Source of the DNA: Janthinobacterium sp. FW305-129
GTDB taxonomy: Bacteria > Pseudomonadota > Gammaproteobacteria > Burkholderiales > Burkholderiaceae_D
Assembly: GCF_020858115.1 (NCBI RefSeq)
Contig: NZ_JACYMM010000012.1
Span: 124,001-188,000, forward strand
DNA: 64,000 bases
Reading direction: 5' to 3'
The notes below the pieces were generated by a model, which saw nothing but the letters and a program-made list of their open reading frames with translations, did not search any database and was not told the origin of the DNA. Shown here piece after piece: positions 42,017 through 51,991 of this stretch. The translations under genes were made by a program, and so were the position numbers. The stretch's first letter is position 1. Each line of letters starts with the position of its first letter.

Positions 42017-45000
42017 TGGCCCACCTTGACATTCGCGTTCGGCGCTTCGCCAAACATCTCGGGCGAATACATGGCCTCGATGCGCGTGGCCGGCAGGCTG
42101 AAATCCCCGGCATTGTTCAGGCGCACCGTGTATTCCACGCTCCAGTTACCCTTCGGCACAAACGCGTAATAGGCGCGGAAGGCGTCGAACGCCCGTTCCT
42201 CGAACGTGGGCCAGACCCAGCCCGTGGATTTTTCACCGGCCGTCAGCAGCTGCGAATCGCGGCCCAGGCCATTGCCCAGCACGCTGGCGCTGGCCGGGAT
42301 CGGGTCGTCGACCACCACCCAGCTCATATCCGCCTGCGCCGACAAGTCCAGGCGCACGCGGTAGACGTCGCCGCGCGACCAGGCGCCCGCCGTTTTCTGT
42401 TCCACGGGCGTAATGGTTTTCCTGATCGTGTAGCCGCTGGAGACGGGCGCCTTGAGCGGGATGGCCGCCAGGCTTTGCACGGTAGCCCACGGTTTACCGG
42501 TGCCGCTGTGCGCCAGGCCCAGGGTGTCCGTGCCCTTCGGCCACGCCTGCAGCACGGGTCCCACTTTCGCCGCGCCATTCCACACGAGCGCCTGCGTATC
42601 GCTGCCCAGCTTGACGGCGCTGGCGCCCGTCACTGGCGTGGACTCGAACTTGGCCGAGAATTTGGCAATCGCCAGGGTGCCCCAGGCGTTGGCCACCGTG
42701 GTATCCCAGCGGCCCTTCTTCTGGCGGCCCATGCTGCCGCGCACCAGGCGGCCGATATCGTCCTTCCACGCCGGGTTGTCCATCACGGCCAGTAATAAAC
42801 GGTTGGCGTTGACGTCGCCGGAGACCATCAGCCACCACCAGTTATCCTTGCGCTCGGTGGAAAAGCCCATGGTCGTGCCCTGGAAATTCAGGCGCGAACG
42901 CAAAATCTGCTGCGTCTCGGCCAGCAGCGCATCGCGGCGCGCCAGGCTTGGCGTGCGTTGCAGTAACAAGCTCCAGTCGATGACGGCGGACGTCGGCCAC
43001 AAATTCGGGCTGATGCTGATGCTCTCCAGCGCATCGGGCGGCACTTTATTCGAACGCGACAGCGCTTCCAGCGCAGCAAGCTTGCGCACGGCCAGGTCGG
43101 TCGTGGCCAGCGCGGAACGGCGCACGATCTTGCCCTGCACGAAGGCCGTCAAGGCTGCTTCCATGCGGTTCTTCGTCTGTTCCGGAATCGCGTAGCCCGC
43201 TTCCCTGGTGGCCGACAGCACGTAGGCCGTCAGGCTGTCGCTGCCCTGCTCCATGATGGGAAAGTATTTCAGCAAGCCGTCGCCATCGAGGTAGGCGGGC
43301 AGGCTGGCGGCCAGCCGGTTCCACGCCTCCTGGTCTTGCAGGGCGATGGCCTTCGACGTGTTTTGCTCGAAGCAGGTGTACGGGTAGGCGGCCATGTACT
43401 CGCGCACGCCGGGCAGCTCGCCGCCCAGCCTGGCGACAAAGCTCGTCTGCAGGCCGCCCCGGCCCGGCAAGGCGCCGGCCGGCATCTGCACGGACATATT
43501 GACGGGCTTGTCGATCTGCAGCAAGGTGGCTTGATACGTGCGCACGGGCGTGGCCTGGCCCACTTTTTGCGTGATTTTCAGTTTATCCGTATGGCTACCC
43601 GCCTTGGCGCTGATCTCCCACACGACAGTTTGCGCGCCGAGCGGCACCTGGTAATCCCAGCCCGTTTCGCGCGCTTCGCCCGCCGCCAGGGTCAAGCTCT
43701 GGCGCGGTAGCGCCTTGCCGGCCGCGCTGGCATTGAGTTCCACGCTCAGGGGGGCGGCCGAGGTGTTGCGCACAGTAAAGCCTGCGCGCAGCTGGTCGCC
43801 TTCGCGCACGAGGGTCGGCAAGCCCGACATCAAGATCAGGTCTTGCGAGCTGCGGATGTCCGTGCTGCCCGTGCCAAACAATTCCTTGCCCGCGCTGGCA
43901 ATCGCAACGATGCGGAAGCCCGTCAAGGAATCGTTGAGCGGCACTTGCACGGTCGCTTCGCCCTTGGCGTCGAGCTTGACGGTGCCCTTCCAGAACAACA
44001 AAGTGTCGAACAGCTCGCGGCTGGCGCCCTTGCCGCCGCCCCCGCCGGCCGGGAAGGCCTTGCGGCCGAAATGGCGCTTGCCGATCACCTGCATCTGCGC
44101 CGTCGCCGTTTCCACCTGCAGGCTGCGCTGCGCCATCATGGTATCGAGCAACTTCCAGCTATCGTTGGGCATCAGTTCCAGCAAGCCCGTATCGACGGCC
44201 GCCAGCGCCACTTCGGCGCCCGCCGGCAGCGGCTTGCCGTCGGCGCGGCGCACGCGCACGGAGACTTCCGCCTTGTCGCGCGTTTTATAGACTTCCTTGT
44301 CGGACACGACCATGACATTCAGTTCATGCGCCTGCCAACCCACGTTCAGCGGCGCGATGCCCATCTTGTAGGCGGGCTTGCCCAGGTCGACCAGGGCCGT
44401 CGGCTGCACGCCATCCACCCTGCCCCGCACGACAAACACGGACACATACACATTCGGCGCGTAATTCGGTTTGACCGGGATGGTCACCACCGGTTCCCGG
44501 CCATTGAGCTGGCGCACATAGGTGTCGAGGATGCCTTCGCGCTCGACCGTGATCAGCGCCGTGCCCGAGCGGAACGGCATGCGCACCTGCAAGCTCGCCT
44601 CCTGACCCGGTTCATAGCGTTTCTTTTCAGGCAAGACGTCGATGCGGTCATTGTCGCTGGCGTTGAACCACCAGTCGCCGCTGCCGGCCACCCAGGTTTC
44701 GCGGTTGGCCACGGCCGCATTGCCGGACGCATCCTGCGTGCGGGCGCGAAGGATCAGATTGCCGCTGGCGGGCGCCTTCACGTCGCACATCAAGAGGCCC
44801 TTGCTGTCCGTCTTGCCCGAGCACGCCGGGCCCAGCTTGACGACTTCGCTGCTGTTTTCATACGCATAGAAGCCGCCGATCAGCCGCCGGCGGTGCGAAT
44901 AGCTGTTGCGCTGGAAGAAATCGACGGCGACGGGCGCATTCGCCACGGGCTTGCCATTCGTGCCCAGCACGGCGACCGTGAACTTGAACGCATCCTTGCT

Positions 45001-47757
45001 CAGGGCCCAGGCGTCGGGCTTGATGCCGATCACATAGTTGGATGGCCACAGCGGCACGCGCGTGGCGACGGATGCCGTCTCGCCATTTGCATCCTGGAAA
45101 GCCATTTCCGCCACCAGGTCGCGCGGCACGGACAGTTGCGGCAGCTGGTCGATGACGATGCGCGCGCCGCCGGCCTTGTCCAGGCTCAAGCTTTGCGTGC
45201 GCGCGGCCGTCGCTCCGGCGCCGGAGGGGCCGCCACGGCCTTCGTCCTGCCACTCGCCTTCATCGTCGTCATAGCCCGTGCCCTGTTTCACCAGGCCTTC
45301 CTTCACGTCGCCATTGCTGAAGCTGAAATCAGGATAATCGGCAAACGTCACGCTCTTGTCTTGCAGCACCGTGCGCAGCTTGACGGGCGCATTCGTGGCG
45401 GCGCCGCCGGCCAGATACGTGATCTGCGCATCGAGGGCCACCTGCTTTGCCTGCACGGCGGGCGCTTTCGGCCCCTGCAGCACGGCTTTCATGGTCGGCA
45501 CGCGGAAGGCTTCAACGCGGAAACTGCCGGAAGGACGGCCCGCCATGGTGACGCTGTACTCTCCCTGCTTGGCGTCGGCGGGAATGAGCCAGTCGCTTTC
45601 CGCCGTGCCGCTGGCGGACCAGCGCAGCGGCAACTGGTAATTCTGGTCGCTGCCCTGGTGCGTGATGACGATGGACGTGGCGCTGCCGGGGCCGTTGTTC
45701 TTGTCGACCAGGCTCATGCCCTCGCCCGTGTGCTTGCGTATAAAGTGCTTCATGTGCACGGTTTCGCCGGCGCGCAGCAAGGTGCGGTCGAATACGGTGG
45801 CCAGCAAGGTGTTGTCGGCGCGCGTGTCGTCCGTGGGCAGATTGAAACGCCAGGCTTCGATGCCGCCCACCCAGTCCGACAGGGTGAAGGTCATGTCGCC
45901 GCCGCTGCGCGCACTGATAAAGTAGCGGCCATTGTTCTTGCAGCTGGAAGCGGCCAGCTCGCCGGGGATGTGCGCCACGCCGTCCGCGCCCGTGGCGCCT
46001 TGCCACAGCAGCTTGCCGGCGCAGTCGCGCACGGCCACTTGCGCTTTCGCAACAGGCGCGCCCTTGTCCAGCGACGTCACCCACACGAGCGACGATTGCG
46101 CGCCATGCTTGAAGTGGGCCGCCAGGTTCGTCACCAGCGCGGCCGTGCGGATATACGCCGTCGTCGGTTTGCCCAGCAGCACCTTGCCCAGGATGGGACT
46201 GGCCAGCTCGACCACATAAAAGCCCGGCTTTAGCAGGGGGATGCCGATCACTTCAAAGGTTTTCTTGCCATCGGGACGCGGCAGGCTGATGGGGCGCGCG
46301 CCGGCGGCGTCGGCCAGCACGGATTTGCTCATGTTGCCCGCATACTGGGCGTACGGCTGCCAGTACTCGCCGCCGGCGCCATCGCCGGCCAGGCGCTGCA
46401 TCCACTCGATGATGAACTTGTCGTCATTGTCGGGCACGCGCAAGGTGGCGCCCGTGGCGGCAGCGGATGGCTGGGCGACTTCCTTGCCTGACAGCACGGG
46501 CTCGATATTGCGCACGGTGACGGGCAGCAAGCCGTCGCCCTTCGCTTCGATGATGCCGAACGGGGCCGGGAACTTCAGCAGCGGCGGCTGTTCGCCCGTG
46601 CGCACCGTCATGGGGAAGCGCGCGCGGTTGAGCAAGGCGCGGCCCGCATCGTCTGTCAGCTTCGGCGGCAAGTTCAGCACGAAACTGGCTTGCACGGGGA
46701 AGGGGCCGTTGAAGGTGGCGCTATACAGGAACTCCGCCTTTTCTTCCTCTTTTGCAATCGTCGGCGCATACGTCTTGCCGCCGCCCTTCAGGGTCATGGC
46801 GCGCACCTGCGCCGCGCTCACGGGCGCGGAAAACTGCACGCGCATGGGCAGGAAGGGAATGCACTGCTCCTTCGGGTTGCTGCGCTCGCAGCTGAACTTG
46901 GCCGTGAAATCGGGCCGCGTCTTGTACTGCAGGGTTTGCGCCTTGTCCGTGGCGATGCCACTGGCGCTGGCAATGCCCTCGCCCCATACGAGCGACACCT
47001 TGGCGTTGGCCGGGAAGCTGCGCTTGCATTGCAGCACCGTGACGGGCAGCGGCGGCGCGCCCTTGCTGGCGACGGGCATGCCCACTTTCCACAGCGTGCC
47101 CCGCTTCTTGAAGTACACGGTCAGGTAGCGGTCGAGGAAGCTCTTGCGCAGGGTCAATACCTGCTCCAGTTCCTTGCCTTTGAGCAAGCGCACGGGAATC
47201 TTTTCATTGATGCCATCGGCGCGGCAATACGCGTTGGCGGCCACGCTGGCCTCGTTCGGCGCGGCGTCCAGGCCCAGCACGAAGATCTGGTTTTCATCGA
47301 TATACGGCTGGCCGTCATACGGTACGGCCTCGACGATGGCCGGGCCGCCCGTGGAAAAGCGGTACGCCGCCGTGCCCTGCAAGGCCTGGCCCGCCAAGTC
47401 CTTCAGCCCTGGCTTCAAGGTGAAGCTGCAGGCCACGCCGGCCGGCAAGTCGCGCTCGAAATCGTAGTTCCAGTTGCGCTCATCTGCCCAGCGCCCCGCG
47501 CCCGCCACGACGCCAGGCTCGGCCTTGCCGCAATCGATGGCGAACGGCGCGGGCAAGCCCATGTCGCCGAACGGCACCATCGGCGTGGCGAACTGGGCCC
47601 GTACCTGGCGCACGGCCTTGACCGTGCCGCTCGGTGAAAACAAGGCTACGCCGCTATCGGCCCAGGCCGGCATAGCCAGGCCCAGCGACAACAGCAGACC
47701 CAGCGGGCCCAGCTTGCCAGACAGCGGGGAAGAAAAAATACGGGGACGATCATGCAC
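42013..47757 (-). CDS. Bacterial alpha-2-macroglobulin (YfhM-type), large
   Basis: A 1914-residue exported protease trap. The GTG start at 47757 is fixed by AAGGAG 6 nt upstream. A signal peptide ending LSLGLAMPAWA gives Ala-x-Ala cleavage rather than a lipobox, so it may be soluble in the periplasm. MG-type beta domains fill the first 1100 residues or so (GTAYRFSTGGPAIVEAVPYD, YVVELASPILGKVLLGK). The bait/receptor section follows, with the A2M marker NDSLTGFRIVAIASAG. The thioester motif is CFEQ (YPYTCFEQNTSKA, Cys near 1462) with a helical toroid after it. The thioester would covalently trap a protease once bait is cut. Cotranscribed with pbpC. Confidence 0.93.
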   Translation of the reverse strand: MHDRPRIFSSPLSGKLGPLGLLLSLGLAMPAWADSGVALFSPSGTVKAVRQVRAQFATPMVPFGDMGLPAPFAIDCGKAEPGVVAGAGRWADERNWNYDFERDLPAGVACSFTLKPGLKDLAGQALQGTAAYRFSTGGPAIVEAVPYDGQPYIDENQIFVLGLDAAPNEASVAANAYCRADGINEKIPVRLLKGKELEQVLTLRKSFLDRYLTVYFKKRGTLWKVGMPVASKGAPPLPVTVLQCKRSFPANAKVSLVWGEGIASASGIATDKAQTLQYKTRPDFTAKFSCERSNPKEQCIPFLPMRVQFSAPVSAAQVRAMTLKGGGKTYAPTIAKEEEKAEFLYSATFNGPFPVQASFVLNLPPKLTDDAGRALLNRARFPMTVRTGEQPPLLKFPAPFGIIEAKGDGLLPVTVRNIEPVLSGKEVAQPSAAATGATLRVPDNDDKFIIEWMQRLAGDGAGGEYWQPYAQYAGNMSKSVLADAAGARPISLPRPDGKKTFEVIGIPLLKPGFYVVELASPILGKVLLGKPTTAYIRTAALVTNLAAHFKHGAQSSLVWVTSLDKGAPVAKAQVAVRDCAGKLLWQGATGADGVAHIPGELAASSCKNNGRYFISARSGGDMTFTLSDWVGGIEAWRFNLPTDDTRADNTLLATVFDRTLLRAGETVHMKHFIRKHTGEGMSLVDKNNGPGSATSIVITHQGSDQNYQLPLRWSASGTAESDWLIPADAKQGEYSVTMAGRPSGSFRVEAFRVPTMKAVLQGPKAPAVQAKQVALDAQITYLAGGAATNAPVKLRTVLQDKSVTFADYPDFSFSNGDVKEGLVKQGTGYDDDEGEWQDEGRGGPSGAGATAARTQSLSLDKAGGARIVIDQLPQLSVPRDLVAEMAFQDANGETASVATRVPLWPSNYVIGIKPDAWALSKDAFKFTVAVLGTNGKPVANAPVAVDFFQRNSYSHRRRLIGGFYAYENSSEVVKLGPACSGKTDSKGLLMCDVKAPASGNLILRARTQDASGNAAVANRETWVAGSGDWWFNASDNDRIDVLPEKKRYEPGQEASLQVRMPFRSGTALITVEREGILDTYVRQLNGREPVVTIPVKPNYAPNVYVSVFVVRGRVDGVQPTALVDLGKPAYKMGIAPLNVGWQAHELNVMVVSDKEVYKTRDKAEVSVRVRRADGKPLPAGAEVALAAVDTGLLELMPNDSWKLLDTMMAQRSLQVETATAQMQVIGKRHFGRKAFPAGGGGGKGASRELFDTLLFWKGTVKLDAKGEATVQVPLNDSLTGFRIVAIASAGKELFGTGSTDIRSSQDLILMSGLPTLVREGDQLRAGFTVRNTSAAPLSVELNASAAGKALPRQSLTLAAGEARETGWDYQVPLGAQTVVWEISAKAGSHTDKLKITQKVGQATPVRTYQATLLQIDKPVNMSVQMPAGALPGRGGLQTSFVARLGGELPGVREYMAAYPYTCFEQNTSKAIALQDQEAWNRLAASLPAYLDGDGLLKYFPIMEQGSDSLTAYVLSATREAGYAIPEQTKNRMEAALTAFVQGKIVRRSALATTDLAVRKLAALEALSRSNKVPPDALESISISPNLWPTSAVIDWSLLLQRTPSLARRDALLAETQQILRSRLNFQGTTMGFSTERKDNWWWLMVSGDVNANRLLLAVMDNPAWKDDIGRLVRGSMGRQKKGRWDTTVANAWGTLAIAKFSAKFESTPVTGASAVKLGSDTQALVWNGAAKVGPVLQAWPKGTDTLGLAHSGTGKPWATVQSLAAIPLKAPVSSGYTIRKTITPVEQKTAGAWSRGDVYRVRLDLSAQADMSWVVVDDPIPASASVLGNGLGRDSQLLTAGEKSTGWVWPTFEERAFDAFRAYYAFVPKGNWSVEYTVRLNNAGDFSLPATRIEAMYSPEMFGEAPNANVKVGQ

Positions 47758-48224
47758 GGGTAACTCCTTGATGAAAAGTGGCGGAGCTGGCTGCGGCGCG
47801 CAAAAGTTGCCCAATGGAATCTCGGCAAGGCAGCGCGGCAGGAATACAACAGTAATGTAATATTAGTTATCAAGCTCATCATTGTTGCTAATATACAGTG
47901 GCAAGCCAGCAGCAAGTCGTACGATTGCCTCTTGCGGCGACACCCGTCCGTTGGCGGTTGCCGCCAGTTTTTATCGAGGCAGATGAGTTTTTTTCAACAG
48001 CAAAGTATTTGTCGTGAATCTGCAACACCATTGATATACCGCAATGCTTTGTGCGCCAACGCACCGACCGGTTGAACGTGCAACCGTATTCTCTAGTCCA
48101 ACAGCAGTGCATTTATCGCAAGAAAGCGCACCTGGAATTGTTGTCTATCTCTAGCAATAGCATGTCTGGCAGTTGTCGCATTGATGCAGTAGAGAAAATC
48201 TCTTATCAACGTTGGGAGTTACTT
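47758..48224. other. 467-bp divergent spacer, alpha-2-macroglobulin / ompA
   Basis: No gene is evident. The left 130 bp are AT-rich (TAATGTAATATTAGTTATCAA) and probably hold the leftward promoter of the macroglobulin gene, though I cannot assign hexamers with confidence. A small palindrome TCGTACGA is present at 47927-47934. The right part holds the stress-regulon palindrome (48050-48065) and a TATTCT -10. The predicted ompA leader is about 126 nt. Confidence 0.45.
48050..48092 (+). promoter_or_regulatory. Stress-regulon palindrome and -10 of the ompA-like gene
   Basis: TGTGCG-CCAA-CGCACC (48050-48065) fits YGTDCG-N4-CGHACA except for the last base. TATTCT lies at 48087-48092, exactly 21 bp beyond, the same hexamer and spacing as upstream of the 60713 lipoprotein. 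Transcription would start near 48099. Confidence 0.62.
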
Positions 48225-49250
48225 GTGAATAATCTAAAAAAAATCGCCGTTGCCGCCGCAGTACTGTGCTCCGCCCTCGGCGCACAGGCCCAGGAAATCA
48301 ATCCTTCCTGGTACATTCAACCCAGCCTCAACGCACTCAAGCCAGATTCCGACTTCGCCACGGATAAAACCGGCTATGGCGCAGGCTTGCGTTTCGGCAA
48401 ACCTGTTTCCCAGGACTGGGATATCCAGCTGGGCACCACGTATGCCCGCTCCAAGGATGGCCAACAGCGCTACCAGCAAAATACGCTGGGCGTAGACGGC
48501 CTGTACATGTTCTCGCGCAAAGCCTTCCGCCCCTTCCTGCTGGTCGGTGCCGGCATGCAGCGCGACAAGGACACCAGCTTTGCCTTCGGCGAACGCAGCA
48601 AGAGCTCGCCATACGCCAGCGTCGGTCTGGGCTTCCAGTCCACCATCAATGATCAATTGTCGTTCCAGGCTGACGTGCGCAATGTGCACGGTTTCCTGCG
48701 CGGCAATACCTTCGACCCGAGCAGCAAGTCGAACAACTACTACGTCACCGTGGGCCTGAACTTCGCGTTCGACAAACCGCCTGCACCGCCGCCACCACCG
48801 CCGCCGCCAGTGCGCGAGGAAGTCGTCGTGGTCGTGCCGCCACCACCACCGCCACCGCCGCCGGCACGCTTTGAAAAAGTGACGATGTCGGCAACGGAAC
48901 TGTTCGCGTTCGACAGCGCCAAGCTGGGTCCGACACAGACCAAGCTCGACGAAATCGCCCGCGTGCTGAACGCAGCGCCGGACGTCAACAACGTCGTCAT
49001 CAGCGGTTATGCCGACCGCATCGGTTCGCCCAAGTACAACCTGAAACTGTCGCAGCAGCGCGCTGACGCCGTCAAGGAATACCTGGTCGCCCATGGCGTC
49101 GCCGCCAACCGCCTGACGGCCGAAGGCAAAGGCTCCACCAATCCTGTCGTCACCTGCGATAACAAGAAACGTGCCGACCTGATCAAGTGCCTGGAACCGA
49201 ACCGCCGCGTTGAAGTGGAACAGATCACCATCGAACGCCGCGTGCAGTAA
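48225..49250 (+). CDS. OmpA-family outer-membrane protein
   Basis: A 341-residue protein. The signal peptide is LKKIAVAAAVLCSALGAQA. An N-terminal 8-strand type barrel (about 22-185: PSWYIQPSLNALKPDSDF, ending NNYYVTVGLNFAFDK) is followed by a remarkable Pro-rich linker (two runs of 8-9 Pro around VREEVVVVV). The C-terminal OmpA domain binds peptidoglycan (ELFAFDSAKLGPTQTKLDEI, VISGYADRIGSPKYNLKLSQ, NRRVEVEQITIERR). The GTG start has TGGGAG upstream and gives the signal peptide directly. It is expressed from a promoter with the stress palindrome and ends at a strong terminator. Confidence 0.93.
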   Translation: MNNLKKIAVAAAVLCSALGAQAQEINPSWYIQPSLNALKPDSDFATDKTGYGAGLRFGKPVSQDWDIQLGTTYARSKDGQQRYQQNTLGVDGLYMFSRKAFRPFLLVGAGMQRDKDTSFAFGERSKSSPYASVGLGFQSTINDQLSFQADVRNVHGFLRGNTFDPSSKSNNYYVTVGLNFAFDKPPAPPPPPPPPVREEVVVVVPPPPPPPPPARFEKVTMSATELFAFDSAKLGPTQTKLDEIARVLNAAPDVNNVVISGYADRIGSPKYNLKLSQQRADAVKEYLVAHGVAANRLTAEGKGSTNPVVTCDNKKRADLIKCLEPNRRVEVEQITIERRVQ

Positions 49251-49280
49251 GCTGAACGGTGGTACGCCACTTGTAAATAA

Positions 49281-49305
49281 AAAAAGGGGCTCGCGCCCCT
49301 TTTTT
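49281..49305 (+). terminator. Rho-independent terminator after the ompA-like gene
   Basis: AAAAAGGGGC-TCGC-GCCCCTTTTT forms a 10-bp stem with a 4-nt loop and T run, 30 bp after the stop and 15 bp before the next ATG. Confidence 0.93.
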
Positions 49306-49320
49306 GCATTGAAAGCCATC

Positions 49321-50268
49321 ATGAATTTTTCTACCCGCTATCCCAGGCTGGCCGGCCTGGCGCCGCTCAGCAAGCAGATGCGCAGCGTCATCGTCTGCTC
49401 CGTCACCGAATGGCTGGAACACCGCGCCTCGAGCAAGGGCGCGGCTCTCGCCTACTACACCTTGTTTTCCATCGCCCCCATCCTCGTGCTGGTGATCGCC
49501 ATCGCCGGCTTTTTTTATGGCCCGGCCGCCGCGCGCGGCGAGCTGATGGGGCAACTGCAGGGTTTGCTGGGCACGCAGGGCGCCGAAGCCATCCAGCTGG
49601 TGCTGGCCGGCGCGAAGAACCATGAGCAAGGCCGCATCGCCACCCTCATCGCCAGCGCCCTGCTGCTGTTTGGCGCCACCAGCGTATTTGCGGAACTGAA
49701 GGCCAGCCTCGATGAAATCTGGCAAGTGCCGCCATTGAAAGAGGCGGGCGCCTGGGACATGCTGCGCACGCGTTTGCTGTCCTTCGGCCTCGTGCTGGTG
49801 CTGGCCTTTCTGCTGATGGTGTCGCTGGTGGTGAACGCGGCCATGGCCATCCTCGCCAACTTCTGGGAAGGCGTGTGGAAGGATACGGCCGTGCTGTTTA
49901 CCATTTTGTCCAACCTGATCGGCTTTGCCGTCATCGCCAGCCTGTTTGCCGTCATCTATAAAATGCTGCCGCGCGTGCGCCTGTCCTGGCGCGACGTGCT
50001 GATCGGCGCCGTGGGCACGGCGTTCATGTTTTCACTGGGAAAATACGCGATTGGCGTGTACATCGGCAATAGCGGCGTGGCCAGCAGCTATGGCGCGGCC
50101 GGTTCGCTGGTGGCCCTGCTGCTGTGGGTGTATTACTCGGCGCAAATCTTCTTCCTGGGCGCCGAATTCACGCGCCAGTTCGCCCTGCAGCTGGGCAGCA
50201 TGAAGGATATGCCGAAGACGGACGATGGCGACGTGCAAGTCAAGATATTGAAACGCCACCAGTCCTGA
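49321..50268 (+). CDS. YihY/BrkB-family inner-membrane protein
   Basis: A 315-residue membrane protein of the YihY (formerly RNase BN-like, virulence factor BrkB) family, with about six helices. The start resembles the family: WLEHRASSKGAALAYYTLFS, then APILVLVIAIAGFFYG. Later runs are SVFAELKASLDEIWQVP, YKMLPRVRLSWRDVLIGAVG and GVASSYGAAGSLVALLLWVY. The role is unknown; a wall or transport function has been suggested for relatives. It starts just after the ompA-like terminator with only a weak site (GAAAG) and ends at its own terminator. Confidence 0.93.
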   Translation: MNFSTRYPRLAGLAPLSKQMRSVIVCSVTEWLEHRASSKGAALAYYTLFSIAPILVLVIAIAGFFYGPAAARGELMGQLQGLLGTQGAEAIQLVLAGAKNHEQGRIATLIASALLLFGATSVFAELKASLDEIWQVPPLKEAGAWDMLRTRLLSFGLVLVLAFLLMVSLVVNAAMAILANFWEGVWKDTAVLFTILSNLIGFAVIASLFAVIYKMLPRVRLSWRDVLIGAVGTAFMFSLGKYAIGVYIGNSGVASSYGAAGSLVALLLWVYYSAQIFFLGAEFTRQFALQLGSMKDMPKTDDGDVQVKILKRHQS

Positions 50269-50285
50269 GCAGGCTGACGCATGTC

Positions 50286-50312
50286 AAAACGGCGCCCGCG
50301 GGCGCCGTTTTT
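50286..50312. terminator. Bidirectional terminator between YihY-like and AI-2E genes
   Basis: AAAACGGCGCCC-GC-GGGCGCCGTTTT forms a perfect 12-bp stem flanked by A and T runs, able to stop both convergent transcripts. Confidence 0.92.
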
Positions 50313-50328
50313 CTTGCGCTGACGCAAA

Positions 50329-51525
50329 CTATTCGCCCAGCAGCTCGGCCACCACTTCCATGCCCTGCACGCGCTCGGCCACGACCTTCACGATGACGAT
50401 GATGGGCACGCCCAGCAGCAAGCCCCAGACGCCCCACAGCCAGCCCCAGAACAGCAGGCTGATGAAGACAGCCGTGGGATTCATGCGGGCGATGCGCCCC
50501 GTCATCCAGGTGGTCACAAAGGTACCCACCAGGGTGGCGATGGCCATCGACGTGCCCGTCACCAGCAAGACCATTTCCAGCGATTCGAACTGTAAAAAGG
50601 CGACCAGACCCGTGGCGATGGTGATGAGCAGCGGGCCGAAATACGGCATGATGTGCAGCAAGCCGGCCACGATGGCCCAGGCGCCCGCGTTTTCCAGGCC
50701 GATCACGCGCAGGGCGATCCACATCAGGACGGCCAGCAAGACATTCGTGACGAGCAGCATGAACATATAGTTCTGGATCGAGGTATTGATGTCTTCCAGG
50801 ATGTGCACGGTGACCTTCTTGCGGCTCAGTGACGGCCCCGTCAGCTTGACGAGCTTGCGCTTGAAGGTGTCGCCCGACAGCAGCAGGAAAAACACGAGGA
50901 AGATGACCATGGTGGCCTGGCTGAGAAAGCCCACCAGGCCCAGCGAACCGGCCCAGACCCAGTCCATGATCTTGAAGTTGGGCGCCTCGGCGGCGGCGGC
51001 GCGGCGGTTGTTGCGGCGCGCTTCGGCGCCGGCGGCCACTTGCTCGATTTCATTGGCCACGGCCTGCATTTTCTGGAAGGTGCTGTTCTTGCCGCCCGTA
51101 CTGGCGGCGATCAGCCGCGACAGTTTATGCGTGGCGGCCGGCAACTCTTCCACGATGGATTCGAATTCGCCCTGCACGCGCTCGACGACGACGATGGAGC
51201 CGAACAGGATCAGGGCCGTGACGGCCGTGGCGCCGATGGCGCGCGGCAGGCGCAGCTTTTCCAGCCAGGCGACGACGGGATTGAGGGTATAGGCAATGAA
51301 AATGCCGAAGATGACGGGAATGAGGAATTTCTGTGCCCACTGCAGCGCATAGATGAAGCTGACGGTGGCGATGATGCCCAGGGCCATGCCGCGCGCATGG
51401 ACGTGCAGCGGCAAACGCAGGGATGCGTCTGGCTGCTCCACGGGCGCGCCGGGAGGTGGCCCGGCAGGCTCGGTGGAGGCAGCCGCCACCGGCTCGGGCG
51501 GGGTATCTGTAGGCTGGATATGCAT
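50329..51525 (-). CDS. AI-2E/PerM-family transporter
   Basis: A 398-residue membrane protein with an N-terminal Pro-rich cytoplasmic tail (about 40 residues) and about eight helices. Family marks are FLIPVIFGIFIAYTLNPVVA, SGDTFKRKLVKLTGPSL, and LLHIMPYFGPLLITIATGLV. The end is GLLLGVPIIVIVKVVAERVQ. Members export small molecules or ions; one branch moves autoinducer-2, but substrate cannot be inferred. A soluble insertion with NNRRAAAAEAPN at about 170 is basic and likely cytosolic. Start supported by GGGAATCGC before ATG. Confidence 0.9.
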   Translation of the reverse strand: MHIQPTDTPPEPVAAASTEPAGPPPGAPVEQPDASLRLPLHVHARGMALGIIATVSFIYALQWAQKFLIPVIFGIFIAYTLNPVVAWLEKLRLPRAIGATAVTALILFGSIVVVERVQGEFESIVEELPAATHKLSRLIAASTGGKNSTFQKMQAVANEIEQVAAGAEARRNNRRAAAAEAPNFKIMDWVWAGSLGLVGFLSQATMVIFLVFFLLLSGDTFKRKLVKLTGPSLSRKKVTVHILEDINTSIQNYMFMLLVTNVLLAVLMWIALRVIGLENAGAWAIVAGLLHIMPYFGPLLITIATGLVAFLQFESLEMVLLVTGTSMAIATLVGTFVTTWMTGRIARMNPTAVFISLLFWGWLWGVWGLLLGVPIIVIVKVVAERVQGMEVVAELLGE

Positions 51526-51597
51526 GCGATTCCCGCGACGGTCGGTGGAGGGCCGCAGGGCCAGCCGTGGGGCTGGCCGCTGCGGCAGTTCATGCCA

Positions 51598-51909
51598 TTA
51601 CTTGACGCGGATGTCGTTTTTCACCGACTTCACGCCCTTGACGCCACGGGCAACTTCGCCCGCTTTGGCGGCATCGGCTGGCTGCGCAACGAAGCCGCTC
51701 AGCTGAACCACGCCCTTGAAGGTTTCAACGTTGATTTCCGTCGATTTCAGGGTCGGCTCATTGAAGATGCTGGCTTTTACCTTGGTGGTGATGGCCGCGT
51801 CGTCCAGGTACTCGCCCGTGCCTTCCTTGGTTGGGGTGGAAGCGCAACCTGCAACGGCGAACAGGGAAGCGACGAAAAGGCCAGTAGCGATCGATTTAGT
51901 GAATTTCAT
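51598..51909 (-). CDS. BON-domain lipoprotein, 103 aa
   Basis: A small exported protein with a lipobox (FVASLFAVAGCAS, Cys near 21) followed by one BON domain (DDAAITTKVKASIFNEPTLK, INVETFKGVVQLSGFV, VKGVKSVKNDIRVK). BON domains bind phospholipid and are typical of osmotic or envelope-stress proteins such as OsmY. AAGGAAACC lies before ATG 51909; an ATG at 51933 lacks one. It belongs in function with the neighbouring small envelope-stress genes, although I see only a half palindrome upstream. Confidence 0.9.
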   Translation of the reverse strand: MKFTKSIATGLFVASLFAVAGCASTPTKEGTGEYLDDAAITTKVKASIFNEPTLKSTEINVETFKGVVQLSGFVAQPADAAKAGEVARGVKGVKSVKNDIRVK

Positions 51910-51991
51910 GGTGGTTTCCTTAGGAGTGGTCAATCAATGTGCTCACAATGAGCTTCTTATACCAGTGTGGTGACTGTGCGCCGGAGGGAGC

